Under the pieces are notes generated by a model. It saw nothing but the letters and a program-made list of their open reading frames with translations. It had not been told where the DNA came from and made no database searches. Of a DNA stretch of 64,000 bases, positions 11,150 through 20,699 are shown piece by piece (the stretch's first letter is position 1; the number at the start of each line of letters is the position of its first letter). This DNA comes from Trichobilharzia szidati. Its lineage: Eukaryota > Platyhelminthes > Trematoda > Strigeidida > Schistosomatidae. Position numbers and translations under genes: made by a program. The stretch covers positions 35,908,804 through 35,972,803 of the forward strand of contig OX235277.1 in NCBI GenBank assembly GCA_944472155.2. Direction: 5' to 3'.

Positions 11150-11520
11150 CACTAATTCTTTTAAGTTAATCTGACTCTTGTTGGTGATTGGCTACAGGAA
11201 GAGGTTGCCTTAAGTTCTAATGAGAATTCATGACAAGTGGGCTATAGCTGGTTGGGAGTAAGGACAAATACTCACTTATGACATCGGATGGTGGTTGTGA
11301 TAAAGTCATGAATTAGTGAAAGTTAGAATTCGTGAACCATTGGGTCGATTCCCAGTGACTGAGTGACCTATTAGCTTGCTTTGTAACAAGAGGGTCCTGA
11401 GTTCTAATCCTGGCGGGTGGGTACCGCCAGTGATTCCCAAACTAGGACGAAACACCTGCACAGTACACTCTAGCTTTCAGTGATTCTCCAGCTGATGTCA
11501 GTTCGTGGTCAAACTTGAAA
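11150..11520 (+). repeat. SINE-A copy, near full length
   Basis: It runs from the upstream module (TTGGTGATTGGCTACAGG, AATGAGAATTCATGACAAG) through GTTAGAATTCGTGAACC and the B-box-like GAGTTCTAATCC to the hammerhead section (CCAGTGA core, TTCC/GGAC stem II, GAAAC). It ends TTCTCCAGCTGATGTCAG. The upstream module shows that the complete unit is about 340-370 bases. Confidence 0.65.
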
Positions 11521-12004
11521 TATACGATAGTTCTGAGTGGACGGAATTATCCTGCATCATCAGATGAAGGAGGGACCAGAACTGTATTTAGTTTTGCGTC
11601 CAAACTCCAAGTCCTGTAAAACAGATAGTGACAGGGAGAGGTTCACTGAAATATACAGTATATACATATCCTTACTTAGCTTGGGAGATCAAGGCAAGAT
11701 GAAACCATTTGGTTTATATTTCCTGTAACAATGAAAAAGCCCGATAACTATTTATCTCTCTGTGAACAGCTAAATGCCGTTTAAAGCCATACTTATTTTC
11801 TTTTGTTTATTGATTTTACATTTTGATTATGAGGAGAAAAAGACGAGACAAACTCATTCCTCTTTGATAATGATTTCTTTGAGTATGAAAAGAGAGATAA
11901 GAATGATAGACAGTTAGAAAAATATTAGTTTGATAAAGATGTTTCTTTGCTATGCCTTGATGTCCTCCAATCTTTATAAGCGAATTTTCAAGGGAGCCAT
12001 CTGT
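11521..12004. other. Unassigned stretch
   Basis: Contains a 63-codon frame without a recognisable domain. No repeat match seen. Confidence 0.3.
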
Positions 12005-12110
12005 TTCTATTGCCTGCCATAGGCAGCATTGTTACAACTACATGTAGCATGGATGAGAATGTCGGTGGCGAGACGGCATCAGGAAAGCGATAGAAGCATC
12101 CATTACTCTA
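12005..12110 (+). pseudogene. Small RTE reverse transcriptase fragment
   Basis: Translation gives GSIVTTTCSMDENVGGETA, matching the YLGSIVSTTGGTDEDIKAR-type segment of the RTE family (compare 24.08 kb). About 35 codons only. Confidence 0.55.
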
Positions 12111-12174
12111 AAATTTCTGTAGAGATAAGGACGATGAACAAAACCGAAATTTTCATCATGAGCTGACATTAGTT

Positions 12175-12440
12175 AGAGAACCTTTGGAATTGGCAGAAGT
12201 TGGAATTCATGGGTCATTGGATCGGGTCCCAGTGGCTTAATGGTATACGAGCTCGCCTTGTAACCAGAAGGTCCTGGGTTCGAATCCCGGTGGGTGCGTA
12301 CTGATGAAGAGTCCCAAACTAGGACGAAACAGCTGTCCAGTACTCCCAGGTTTTCCAATGGTTCTCTAACTAATATCAGCTCATGATGAAAATCCTGTAA
12401 CCAATCAAATCCCTACAAACCAATACTTGAAAACCGAAAT
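12175..12440 (+). repeat. SINE-A copy, well preserved
   Basis: The tRNA-like head has TCCCAGTGGCTTAATGGTAT and B box GGTTCGAATCC near 12279. It continues into the hammerhead (12298-12343), the TTTTCCAATGGTTCTCTAAC block and the CAAACCAATACTTG tail. It is the cleanest head of this family in the window. Pol III transcription is plausible by homology but not shown. Confidence 0.8.
12298..12343 (+). ncRNA. Hammerhead-type fold in SINE-A (one core change)
   Basis: Stem I is GTACTG (12298-12303) with CAGTAC (12338-12343), six perfect pairs. The core ATGAAGA (12304-12310) differs from CUGANGA only at the first base. Stem II is GTCC/GGAC (12311-12325), then GAAA (12326-12329). Stem III is ACAG/CTGT, and the predicted cleavage is after C12337. 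C3-to-A should strongly reduce catalysis. Confidence 0.65.
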
Positions 12441-12912
12441 TCTCAAAACTAATGGCAAGTCTATCAGTCCTTCTATATTCTCCAGAGAGACTTGTTACGC
12501 GCGTCATGGAAAGCAGTTGCCTTAGCCTACTGCAAAATTTCATCAATAGCTGTCTTCTCTGCCTCAATACTAAAGATCAGATGGTCAGCTAGAAAATAAT
12601 TGACTACTTAAGAAATATACAAAGGGAAATGGAGACGGACTGGACTTACACTGGAAAGACTTACAAATGATATCACATAGTACTCGGGACCTTGAGTGAA
12701 AGTTGAGTGGGTAGCGATGGTTGGAGTGATAGTCTGAGAGTGACTTGGAAGAAACCATGTGAGGAGGAGTAGGAGAAGGCAATGCAAGCTCTTGGGCAGT
12801 CATGGAACTAGTTGAAAGTGATGTTGGAGAAGTGAGTTGTATAGAGATGTGAAGTTAAGTCCTAACATTCTAATGGGAATGCGTGGAATTAACAATATAT
12901 AATAATAACAGT
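12441..12912 (+). pseudogene. Decayed RTE C-terminal fragment
   Basis: Pieces such as LLQNFINSCLLCLN, a KGNGDGLDLHWK-like nucleotide match to the KWRWIGHTL region, and AGAAACCATGTGAGGAGGAG follow the order of the RTE end at 24.3-24.6 kb. It terminates at an AATATATAATAATAACAG tail. Frames are heavily interrupted. Confidence 0.6.
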
Positions 12913-13205
12913 ACAGTGGTGTATTTTGAAAGATGTATGAATGCCGTCTTATTCCGAACAGGTATGTATCATCTATAAGATTTATGTATTTATTTTTATT
13001 ACGGTAAATGTGTGGTGGTGTGATACAGAAAATGTGTTCCAACAGAATATTATTCTCACATATTCCCATAGTTCAACACTACAGTAGCAACAGAATACGA
13101 TATATCTATTTGAACATTCTATTTCTTGTCGTTTAATGAAAACCGAAATCACACGCTCATTGACCGGTTAAAGAATATAAACTATATATACATATATAAA
13201 CTGCT
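12913..13205. other. Unassigned, with TA/TATACA microsatellite at 13178-13217
   Basis: Simple TATATA/CATATA sequence precedes the next SINE-A. Nothing else is recognised. Confidence 0.35.
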
Positions 13206-13385
13206 ATACATATATATGGTATACGAGCTTGCCTTGTAATCGGAACATTCTGGGTTCGAACACTCTAGTGTGTGTGTGCTGCCGATGATTCCCAAGCATT
13301 AGGATGAAACAGCTGTCTGACAGTAATCCAATACTAGTTTTCAGCGGTTCTGTAACTGATATCAGTCCGTGGTCAAACTCGTATA
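13206..13385 (+). repeat. SINE-A copy (5' truncated)
   Basis: It starts within the head (ATACGAGCTTGCCTTGTAAT) with B box GGGTTCGAACAC. The hammerhead core is CCGATGA (variant 1b) with TTCC...GGAT and GAAACAGCTGTC, ending TCTGTAACTGATATCAG. Confidence 0.7.
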
Positions 13386-13796
13386 AATGTATCCTTCCAT
13401 ATCAATGCGTGTAGAAAATGCATGAACGCGTAAAAAGCAAAAACGCCAGATAATTCCTTAAGGTCTTGTATAGCACAATAATCAAACTGAAAATCCCTCC
13501 TTGAGAAATCTGTTTACAACATGGATACTTATTTGAATATTCTAACTAATTTTGTATGTATTACTCTTTTCCTATAGCCTTTAATATCACTGTTTTAAGG
13601 TTTGTTTGCTTCCTTTAACCCTTATTTCTAATGCTTTTCATTCCTGTTCAAAAGCTAGTGTGGATTTATGACTGCAATATTGTCTAATTGAAGTCCAGAT
13701 TGGGCCAAGGAGTGGTGAATAGACATTGGATTGTCTGGGGAAAATGCGTTTTCTTTTATTTTACTCTTGCTATATTCGTGTTGATTTTCAGATATT
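13386..13796. other. Unassigned stretch
   Basis: No recognisable gene or repeat. Confidence 0.3.
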
Positions 13797-14150
13797 CTAC
13801 GATTAGAAGCCTTGGACCCGGATTTCATGCTAGTTGGCACTTATCAGTAAGGCATATTTGTAACCTTGCGAGTTCAATTCCTAGAAGGGACATGAGTTCC
13901 TTCTAGGCAGTTGCAGATGCGCCTTACTGACTGATGGATGCCAGCTAGCATGAAAACTAGGCCCAAGCCTTCTTGCTGATTGCCTCCAGCCATCTGATAT
14001 CAACAATTTAAAGTGAACCGTGATGGTGAGCCACCTAGCCTGATGGTGACCACATTGCAAACTTGACTGGTAGAACTCAGTCCGCAGTAAACAAAGGACT
14101 AGACGCACTACACTAGTTACTAACTAGTGTCCAATAAAAGCACTATTATA
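13797..14150. repeat. SINE-B: inverted fragment followed by plus-strand copy
   Basis: 13797-13869 is a minus-strand piece spanning the hammerhead region (ATGCTAGTTGGCACTTATC). From about 13870 the plus-strand copy runs from a B-box remnant (GAGTTCAATTCCT) through a hammerhead (CTGATGG at 13931-13937, ATGC/GCAT stem, GAAA at 13952-13955) to ACTAGTTACTAACTAGTGTC. The two face each other as a small fold-back. Confidence 0.65.
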
Positions 14151-15089
14151 TTAGGTCGGTTAATTTCCTATAACAGGATGTGTTCAATACCTTAGAAACT
14201 TCTAGATTGTAGAGCAGCCGGTTAGATATTGTTAATTACTTTGTGCATCATTCCCGTTAATGAATATGAATAAAGCATGGGCAAAAGTTTGTGCAGATTA
14301 AGATGGTGATATCATTTATTTCGTTCGCTTCTCATCAGCCAGATGCAGCTCAAAGAGATCAATAAGATTATGTATAGACCAATTTTAACAAACTTGCAAA
14401 TGTTGCATGATGTCAGTTAGTGACAGAAGGCTCCAAACTTAGAAAACAGTGGTCTAAAAATTACACATATACTTTTACCGACAGAGTTCAAGTTTTAGAA
14501 AAAACAGTTAATGTTTGTGTACACTGGTAAAAGAATTACGCAGTAAAGACACTAGGTGAACAAGATGGAGGGTACCGAATAAATTATGTTACAATGTTGT
14601 GAGTTCAACTCAATCATTGAAACAACAGACAAGCAAAGTTACGTTGTGTTAAAAAAAGGCAGAGGTTAAGGCCTAAGGCTTTATAAGCAAATTAAAGAGT
14701 GAAAAAAGACATTGAGTTACCAGGTCAAGGAAAGTCTGATAACTGCTTCTCTCTGAACACATAGTTGCTGTCTGAAGCGTTTGGTAACGGTTGCGACGGC
14801 GTACCTGAGGAGAACTGAACTATTTTTAACTGATTAAAAATGCCCATTAAAATTTTCAAAAGAATGGACACGGAACAAAGTGTACTCTTTTCGATAAATT
14901 CATCATCAGGTTCTACAATTACATATATACATTATAATGAATGAATGAATAAGTCTTATGAACAACATTAATGTTTAAATAACATCAAATCAATAATATT
15001 GATAAATTACAGCTGAACAGCATCAACAAAAAATAAACTGAATGTCAGAAGAATTAGGAAAGGTAATAGTACAAATTCATCAGGTTTTG
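14151..15089. other. Unassigned stretch
   Basis: AT-rich. The part next to 15090 could be a 3' untranslated region of the adjacent minus-strand PLE-A, but I cannot match it to another copy. Confidence 0.3.
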
Positions 15090-15735
15090 GTTTCTACTGA
15101 GGGTCAGGGCCAGGATTTTTCGATGTCCACTTCATAACCGTATTGATGAGATGTCTGACAATGGTACTTTTAGAAGCATTTGTCCCCTTAAGATGCAGGC
15201 TTTTTGGTACATGTTCAGAAAATCGAAGGTGCACCCTTGTTTTCTGTTCACCGAATGTAAGTGCTCCCACAGATACATGTAAATTTGTATGCACAGCTAG
15301 AATTAACTTCAGAAGGGTGTCTGTTGACTTTTGATTGCACCAAACAGCATGTTGTTCGATAAACAAGAACCAACCTAGCTACAGGAGAGGTTCTGGCCAG
15401 TAGCGTATTCAACCTTCTGTTCACCATTCCTGTGATATTATCACCTGTAAAATCAAGCTGCATGAAGATAGCCTTTTTGCCCACTCTGATTTGTTTGACA
15501 TTTTCCATACTTGTTAATGAATTTCTGAAGGTAACCGTTGTTTTTCACAGTCTTTCCGGGAATCGGAAATTCTTCCCCTAACTTTTCGGTAGAGCAAATT
15601 CTCTTGATTTTATAAAAATGGAGTTTTGACCAATGTCCAGTGGCGCCTCAGATTTTATCAAATCTGATTCTATTTCCTGTATTTTTGGAATTCGAGTTTT
15701 TGGCTGTTCATTACTCACAGTAGTTTAGCAAGCTA
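15090..15735 (-). pseudogene. PLE-A linker and GIY-YIG domain, frameshifted
   Basis: The minus strand reads MENVKQIRVGKKAIFMQLDF, NRRLNTLL, the SKVNRHPSEVNSS linker and CAYKFTCICGSTYI. It shifts frame near 15240 and resumes as VHLRFSEHVPKSLHLKG before ending abruptly. It pairs head-to-head with the plus-strand PLE-A at 15890, making a divergent inverted repeat of the GIY-YIG region. Confidence 0.8.
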
Positions 15736-16079
15736 TGCAGAAGAACGGAAATGCTTGAGTTTTGGCCAGTTACAGCTGGTGCTCAGACGAATCTGTGATC
15801 AACAGACTCACATTGGCGTAGACTGAATTTATCGACTGACACTGGGGCAAGACACGTGACAAAAAGTCAAACTCCAAGTCAAGGTTCATCAACAAGTATG
15901 GAAGATGTGAAGTCGCAAATGAAAAATAAATCACAGTAAGAAAAAAGCCAATCTACTTTGAGCTTGATTATAAAGGCGAAAACATTGCAGCGATGATCAA
16001 AAGAAGGCTGAGCACATTACTAGCCATAGCCAATCCTTCAGCTAAGCTCGTTCCCGTCTTTTGAACAACTTGCTCTCTG

Positions 16080-16436
16080 ATGCAATCAAAAATCGATAGA
16101 TATCCTTCTCTTGTTAACTCCAAATGTATATACAAATTTATATGCATCTGCGGGAGCAGTTACATTGGAAGAACAGAAAGAAGAGCATATCTACGATTTT
16201 CTGAATATGTACCAAAAAGCTTACGTCTAAAGGGAACAAATGCTTTAAGCAGTGCCATCGCCAGGCATCTCCTCGACACGGGTCATGAGGTGGACATCGA
16301 AAAGTCGTTCAAAATTATCAATAAGCAAAAGAGCTCAATTCTCCTTAAGTTTGCTGAAGCCATTTCCATCAAGCGCCTAAAACCTGATTTGTGCGTTCAG
16401 AAAGAAACAGTTATCAGTCTTTCTTTGCCCTTGTAA
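16080..16436 (+). CDS. PLE-A GIY-YIG endonuclease domain (partial ORF)
   Basis: A 118-codon frame whose real reading frame begins upstream at about 15960 but is broken by a stop just before it. It shows SKCIYKFICICGSSYIGRTER (GIY-equivalent IYK, CxC, YIG, Arg), then RFSEY (Glu kept, the usual following His is Tyr), a DTGHEVD block, KFAEAISIKR, LCVQKE and the C-terminal SLSLPL. In the family this domain nicks DNA to prime reverse transcription. No linked intact reverse transcriptase is present, so it is a retroelement relic, not a host gene. Confidence 0.75.
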   Translation: MQSKIDRYPSLVNSKCIYKFICICGSSYIGRTERRAYLRFSEYVPKSLRLKGTNALSSAIARHLLDTGHEVDIEKSFKIINKQKSSILLKFAEAISIKRLKPDLCVQKETVISLSLPL

Positions 16437-16653
16437 CTGGATATTTTTCATCTGAATGCGAGATACTGAAAAGTTTTCATTGTGTATGATTATTATTGTT
16501 CGGAAATGTGTTTAATATTGCACATATATATATATATGTATATATTATTAGTGTATGGGTATATTGATCGATTGATTTTTGTTTAAGATGAACTCAGTGC
16601 AAGTATGTTAAATTGTTTTTGTAGATACATTTTATAATGTTTTTGCCCTGTAA

Positions 16654-16703
16654 GCAGCTGACGAGAAGGCGACGAAATAAAAGATGGTACCATTTTATTC
16701 TGC
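16654..16703 (+). ncRNA. PLE-A type I hammerhead ribozyme
   Basis: Stem I is GCAG (16654-16657) with CTGC (16700-16703). The core CTGACGA (16658-16664) fits CUGANGA. A very short stem II (16665-16673) precedes GAAA (16674-16677). Stem III pairs ATAAAA+TGGT with ACCA+TTTTAT, with GA bulged. Predicted cleavage is after T16699. All invariant core positions are kept. The weak spot is stem II, which has only one clear pair. Confidence 0.75.
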
Positions 16704-16973
16704 TAAAACTGTAGTTCTGGCTTTGTTCAAATCCAAGTCAATAATAGGTCTAATACTAAGGTGAGTTACTAGCCAGTCATGACACAGACCACCAGAAGGG
16801 GCAGTTACGTCATTCATAGGGTGAATTCAAATAAGTTCATTTCATACTGAAGTTTGTTCTGAAGTAGTACTGAATGCGAGGCAGATACTGAAAGCTACAC
16901 GCATTTAAACCACTATCTAGCTCACAGAACAACACTTCATCTAATGCATAGCTCATCCTGAGCTATAAATCTT

Positions 16974-17540
16974 TTGTATTTTTTACTATTGTCCATTCTG
17001 AATGACAGGTCGGAATTTAAGATTGATAACTGCAAGAAGGATATGTCGGATTTGGCAGAAAAGAAAGTCCTGAAAGTACTCAGAGAGCTACTGAAAAAGA
17101 AAATGATTGACAATCATACGTACAATGAATTAAAATCCATGGGTTCTCGTCTACCATATATGTATGGTCTGTCGAAGATACATAAAAAGAATTTCCCAAT
17201 GAGACCAATACTCTCGATGATGAATTCACCCTTTCACAAAGTTGCTCGCTTGTTAGCCGATAGGTTAGATTCTGTCGGACAACGTCTAGCTAAACATACT
17301 CTAAAGGATTCGTTCCAATTTGTTGAAGAGGTGAATCAACTCAATGTACATGAAAAAATCATGGTTTCCTTCGATGTGACTTCTCTATTCACCCAGATCC
17401 CTCTGCATGAGACAATAGACATCATCTGTCAACACTCTGATCTTTTTCCTCTACCAAAACTGGAATTTAAGCAGCTTCTCGTGTTATGTACTAATGATAT
17501 ACAATTCCAGTTTGACATGTACCAAGGAGCCTCCGGTTAA
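16974..17540 (+). CDS. PLE-A reverse transcriptase, N-terminal half (partial ORF)
   Basis: 188 codons from a CTG/TTG-type start forced by truncation. The true start lies upstream and is not visible. Motifs in order: PYMYGLSKIHK (residues 61-71), RPILSM (77-82), VSFDVTSLFT with the first catalytic Asp at about 134, IPLHETI, and FQFDMYQ near the end, where the family continues to a G-rich GxPMGSPLSP-like box. The frame stops at 17540 because a deletion fuses it out of frame to the GIY-YIG tail. The YxDD box is absent, so no polymerase activity is possible. Confidence 0.8.
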   Translation: MYFLLLSILNDRSEFKIDNCKKDMSDLAEKKVLKVLRELLKKKMIDNHTYNELKSMGSRLPYMYGLSKIHKKNFPMRPILSMMNSPFHKVARLLADRLDSVGQRLAKHTLKDSFQFVEEVNQLNVHEKIMVSFDVTSLFTQIPLHETIDIICQHSDLFPLPKLEFKQLLVLCTNDIQFQFDMYQGASG

Positions 17541-17758
17541 ATGGAACAAATTGTTTAAGTTCTTCAATCGCCAAACACCTGATTGACACAGGACACCGAG
17601 TAGATGTGCTGGAATCATTCAAAATAATTAACAGACAAAGTATCTCAAGTCTTCCCAGGTTTGCTGAAGCTATAGCAATAAAACGATTGAAGCCTGAATT
17701 ATGTGTCCAAAAAGAATCCGTGGTTGGACTTCAGTTACCCTGGTTACTCACATCTTAA
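17541..17758 (+). pseudogene. C-terminal third of PLE-A GIY-YIG domain
   Basis: In a frame different from the upstream RT: LRLNGTNCLSSSIAKHL, IDTGHRVD, SFKIINRQ, RFAEAIAIKRLKPELCVQK, LQLPW, then stop. The IYK and YIG motifs are missing through the deletion. Confidence 0.8.
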
Positions 17759-18134
17759 TAACTCTTTGTTTTCTAATTTTGTTAACTTATCTTTCCACTC
17801 GCCTCCCCCCCATTTATTTCTCATTTGACTCTCTTAAGAGAAACGTTTTCTTGATCTTCTGAATTCTGCTCACTGTATTACATCATCAACTTCTCATCTG
17901 ATCTCATGTGCACCGTAATTTTAAAAATTTTGATCTTCTCTTATCTACTTACGTAACTATTGCTAATCGTCTTTTGTTACCACCTTAACAACACAAGAGT
18001 TAACTAATTTTTTCAAGAAACTTCTCTCTACCAAGATATATATATATCGTGACATTTTAGACACCCTGTAATTCTCAATGCCTTATTTTACTATGACGCT
18101 CTGACACTATACTTGCTAACGGACAAAGGTTGTA

Positions 18135-18183
18135 CGCAGCTGATGAGAACCAACGAAATAAAATGGATCCAGATTATTCTGCG
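18135..18183 (+). ncRNA. PLE-A type I hammerhead ribozyme, intact core
   Basis: Stem I is CGCAG (18135-18139) with CTGCG (18179-18183), five pairs. The core is CTGATGA (18140-18146). The GAACCAAC segment allows only a minimal stem II, then GAAA (18155-18158). Stem III is ATAA/TTAT plus a TGG/CCA tip, with cleavage predicted after T18178. Compared with 16654-16703 the stem III tip changes from TGGTACCA to TGGATCCA, so pairing is kept although the bases differ. Confidence 0.75.
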
Positions 18184-18200
18184 CCAATGTTTCTTCTTTC

Positions 18201-20024
18201 TTTGTTCAAAAACAAAATGACTTGATTATGAGAAATACATTAAACAATAGCAAATCATTACCTCCTAAAAAAATGAATTCTTGTTGTTTTTCTCCCTTAT
18301 ATTCACTAATTCATTTATGCATTTGTTTTTAATGCGTCTATATCCATCATTCAATCGGTCAATCAGTTAGTCACACATAAATGAAGATTTGAAGGCATTA
18401 CGTGATATATTTGATAAAAAAGAGGTGATGGCTATACAGATTATTATCATTGTAGTATCTATTTCCGTTGTTTTCGTTTCGTTTATATTTTTCCCACATT
18501 AATCTGCGTTCATCACACATTATCTTTATTCGTCTGCATTGTTTCTCCTTACTTGACTTTTCTGTCAATGTATCTTTATAATCACTTATGGGCTTTCTTA
18601 CCTAATCGTATATATAGATCTATATATAGTAAAGACTAAGTAGTGTATATTGATTACTGATTGATTGATATGGTAGGTTTAAAAAGCTGGATATCAGACT
18701 TTGTATAAAAATTATACACATATATATGTGTGAATCTCACTCAAAGATGTCAGCTTAGCTTTAATTTTTATTGTTGGATTTAAATAATGCGTAGGTGCTC
18801 CTAGGATAGGGTTGGTTGCAGAGGATCCAGTAGAGTCTTTTTTGAAATTAGTTTCCCGTTTCACTTTTCTATTATTATTTTAAGTAGTAATGCCTTAGAC
18901 AGAACGGATATCCTAAGGGATTTAGCATAGAGTTGAGAAAATGAAACATTCAAGTGTGGGAAGGAAAGTTTTTGCTTTTGCTTTGTCTTCCATTCATAGA
19001 GAAAATAGTATCTTACAAGATTGACAGAACAGCCAAAAGAGCAGTAGATGTGTTTGTCTTAAAGTAAGCTGGTGATCTTATACAGCACCATATGATCAGT
19101 AAACCAGTCTAAATTGGATAAGTATCCAGCTGACTTCACCATCAACTAGATTTATGAAGTTGTACGCACTTGCATTGGCAACTTTATCAAAAGAAGTGAC
19201 AGAAGTCCTTCTATCCCGTTTTCTCGACATCTTTACTCAAGTAGTAGCAGATTTCCAGGAAACACAGTTACCAGATATCTTTTAAAGACGGGATAAAGGA
19301 AACCAAATTTTCTTTCTGCTATTTAAGCGACTGCAATCAGTTGTTTTCGTCTAAACTTATATATTCGGAAAGAGAGTGTTATCAATCCCCCACTACCTTG
19401 GTATCTGCATTCCTATTTCGATTACATCATTGCGTAATCATCCATATTAGTGGCTTACACTCTCTGAGCTAGTTTCGGTTTCGTGAAACAAAACTTTTGA
19501 GTTGTTATGTAAATTTAAATGCTGCTATTCCAGAAACTTTGGGCAGAAGAGAAGTTACCTTGTCAGGTTATCAAAGAAGGGCGACTTCAGCCTTCAGAAG
19601 AACTGGCGTGGAATCAAAACTCTTGTCCACGCCAAGTATAATACAAAGTGACGATATCCTGCGGAGACGAAAAGATGCATTGGATTCAGAACTGCATCCT
19701 CCAGTACTGGTTGGATTCGAGTAAAGCAAATCATGTGCTGATCAGATTACAACTCTACGCATCATTACAGAACATAGCATAGGATGGAAGTCAAACCTCT
19801 AGGTCACTTTCATTAACCTTAAAATGCTCTCGATAGCCTCGACTGCGAAGTGATTTGGAAACTGCTTTAGCATTATGGAGTACACTGTGGTAAATCATTA
19901 TAAACTTCATTCAGTATGTAGTAATACCACATGTCATGGGATTCGTAACGCAAGGCATAGCAAAGCGTTTGTAGTTAAGACAAGAGTAGGGGAAGACTGC
20001 TTACTGTCACAGATGATATTCCTG
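18201..20024. other. Long unassigned stretch
   Basis: AT-rich with short simple repeats (GATT near 18655, TATATAG near 18615). A 75-codon frame at 19497-19724 and another at 19875-20102 show no domain I recognise. Part of 19.5-20.0 kb could be decayed upstream RTE sequence, which I cannot demonstrate. Confidence 0.3.
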
Positions 20025-20262
20025 ATTGTGGTGGAATTGATCATAAGACAGACTGTGGGGAGAAAGAAGACAAAATACGGTAGACAGACAAGAAGGAATT
20101 AGAAGACCTTAACATGGCGGACGATTTATGTCTAATGTCACACAAGCTCGAAGACCGAAAACCAATAGATTGGTAGAAGAAGCAGCAAAGGCTGAACTTT
20201 AAGTGACTATTGAGAAGGCAGAAGTGATGAAAACACCTAATCAATAACATTCGAAAGAAGTT
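20025..20262 (+). pseudogene. RTE reverse transcriptase catalytic-region fragment
   Basis: Shifting frames give LEDLNMADDLCLMSHKLEDR, then a LVEEAAKAE-like block and EKAEVMKTPNQ. The (F/Y)ADD box survives as MADD. It parallels the copy at 42.73 kb. Confidence 0.7.
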
Positions 20263-20699
20263 TAAAGCAATTATTTCCCTTTATGAATTCCGACAAGATG
20301 ATCTGAGACGCGTAGTGTATTTGCGCAACATATTTCAAACATTCTGAACACACATACTTTTCATGCACAGTTATACAGAAGGTAAGAAAGCATGAAGCAT
20401 TACAATACAAGTCAGATTATGTAGAGGTCAAGGTCAGAAATAGTGGGTAGGGAGATGATGCAAAGGTGAGGGTAAGAAAAGAAGGGGTTGAAAATATTAT
20501 GAAGTAAATTGATCCTCGGTTCTAAATCGGATTACTAAGACAGGTTTAAAGTAATAACATATAACTTTTGGACAAATAAGACAGGATTAACCCTTTTTAT
20601 AGTCAAGGTCTAAAAAAATTTAAGTAGATGACCCAATACTGTTTTACATATGGGCTTAAAGGTATGACTGAAGTCAACCTTGTGAACTGTCTCAATGAT

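Larger units (their letters stand above)
15890..16740 (+). mobile_element. 5'-truncated PLE-A with GIY-YIG and terminal hammerhead
   Basis: The linker (from about 15898, one frameshift and one stop before 16080) leads into the GIY-YIG frame, a 3' untranslated region with TA repeats (16518-16545) and the hammerhead at 16654-16703. The next PLE-A (RT frame from 16974) follows. Such head-to-tail arrays, where an upstream copy's end serves as the downstream copy's 5' repeat, are typical of Penelope-like elements. Confidence 0.75.
16704..18200 (+). mobile_element. Internally deleted PLE-A element
   Basis: It holds an RT fragment (16974-17540), a direct fusion to the last third of a GIY-YIG domain (17541-17758), a 3' untranslated region and an intact-looking hammerhead (18135-18183). 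The second half of the RT and the catalytic part of GIY-YIG are missing. Its GIY-YIG end (HLIDTGHRVD, LQLPW) differs from the 16.1 kb copy, so it is a different PLE-A subfamily. Confidence 0.7.

Noticed and set aside
12240..12300. tRNA gene at SINE-A heads
   Set aside because: Same reasoning; the head is part of a dispersed repeat and lacks a closable cloverleaf.
12301..12330. SINE-A hammerhead read as CTGATGA with a 3-base insertion
   Set aside because: That register leaves stem I unpaired; moving the core three bases downstream gives six stem I pairs and needs only one substitution.
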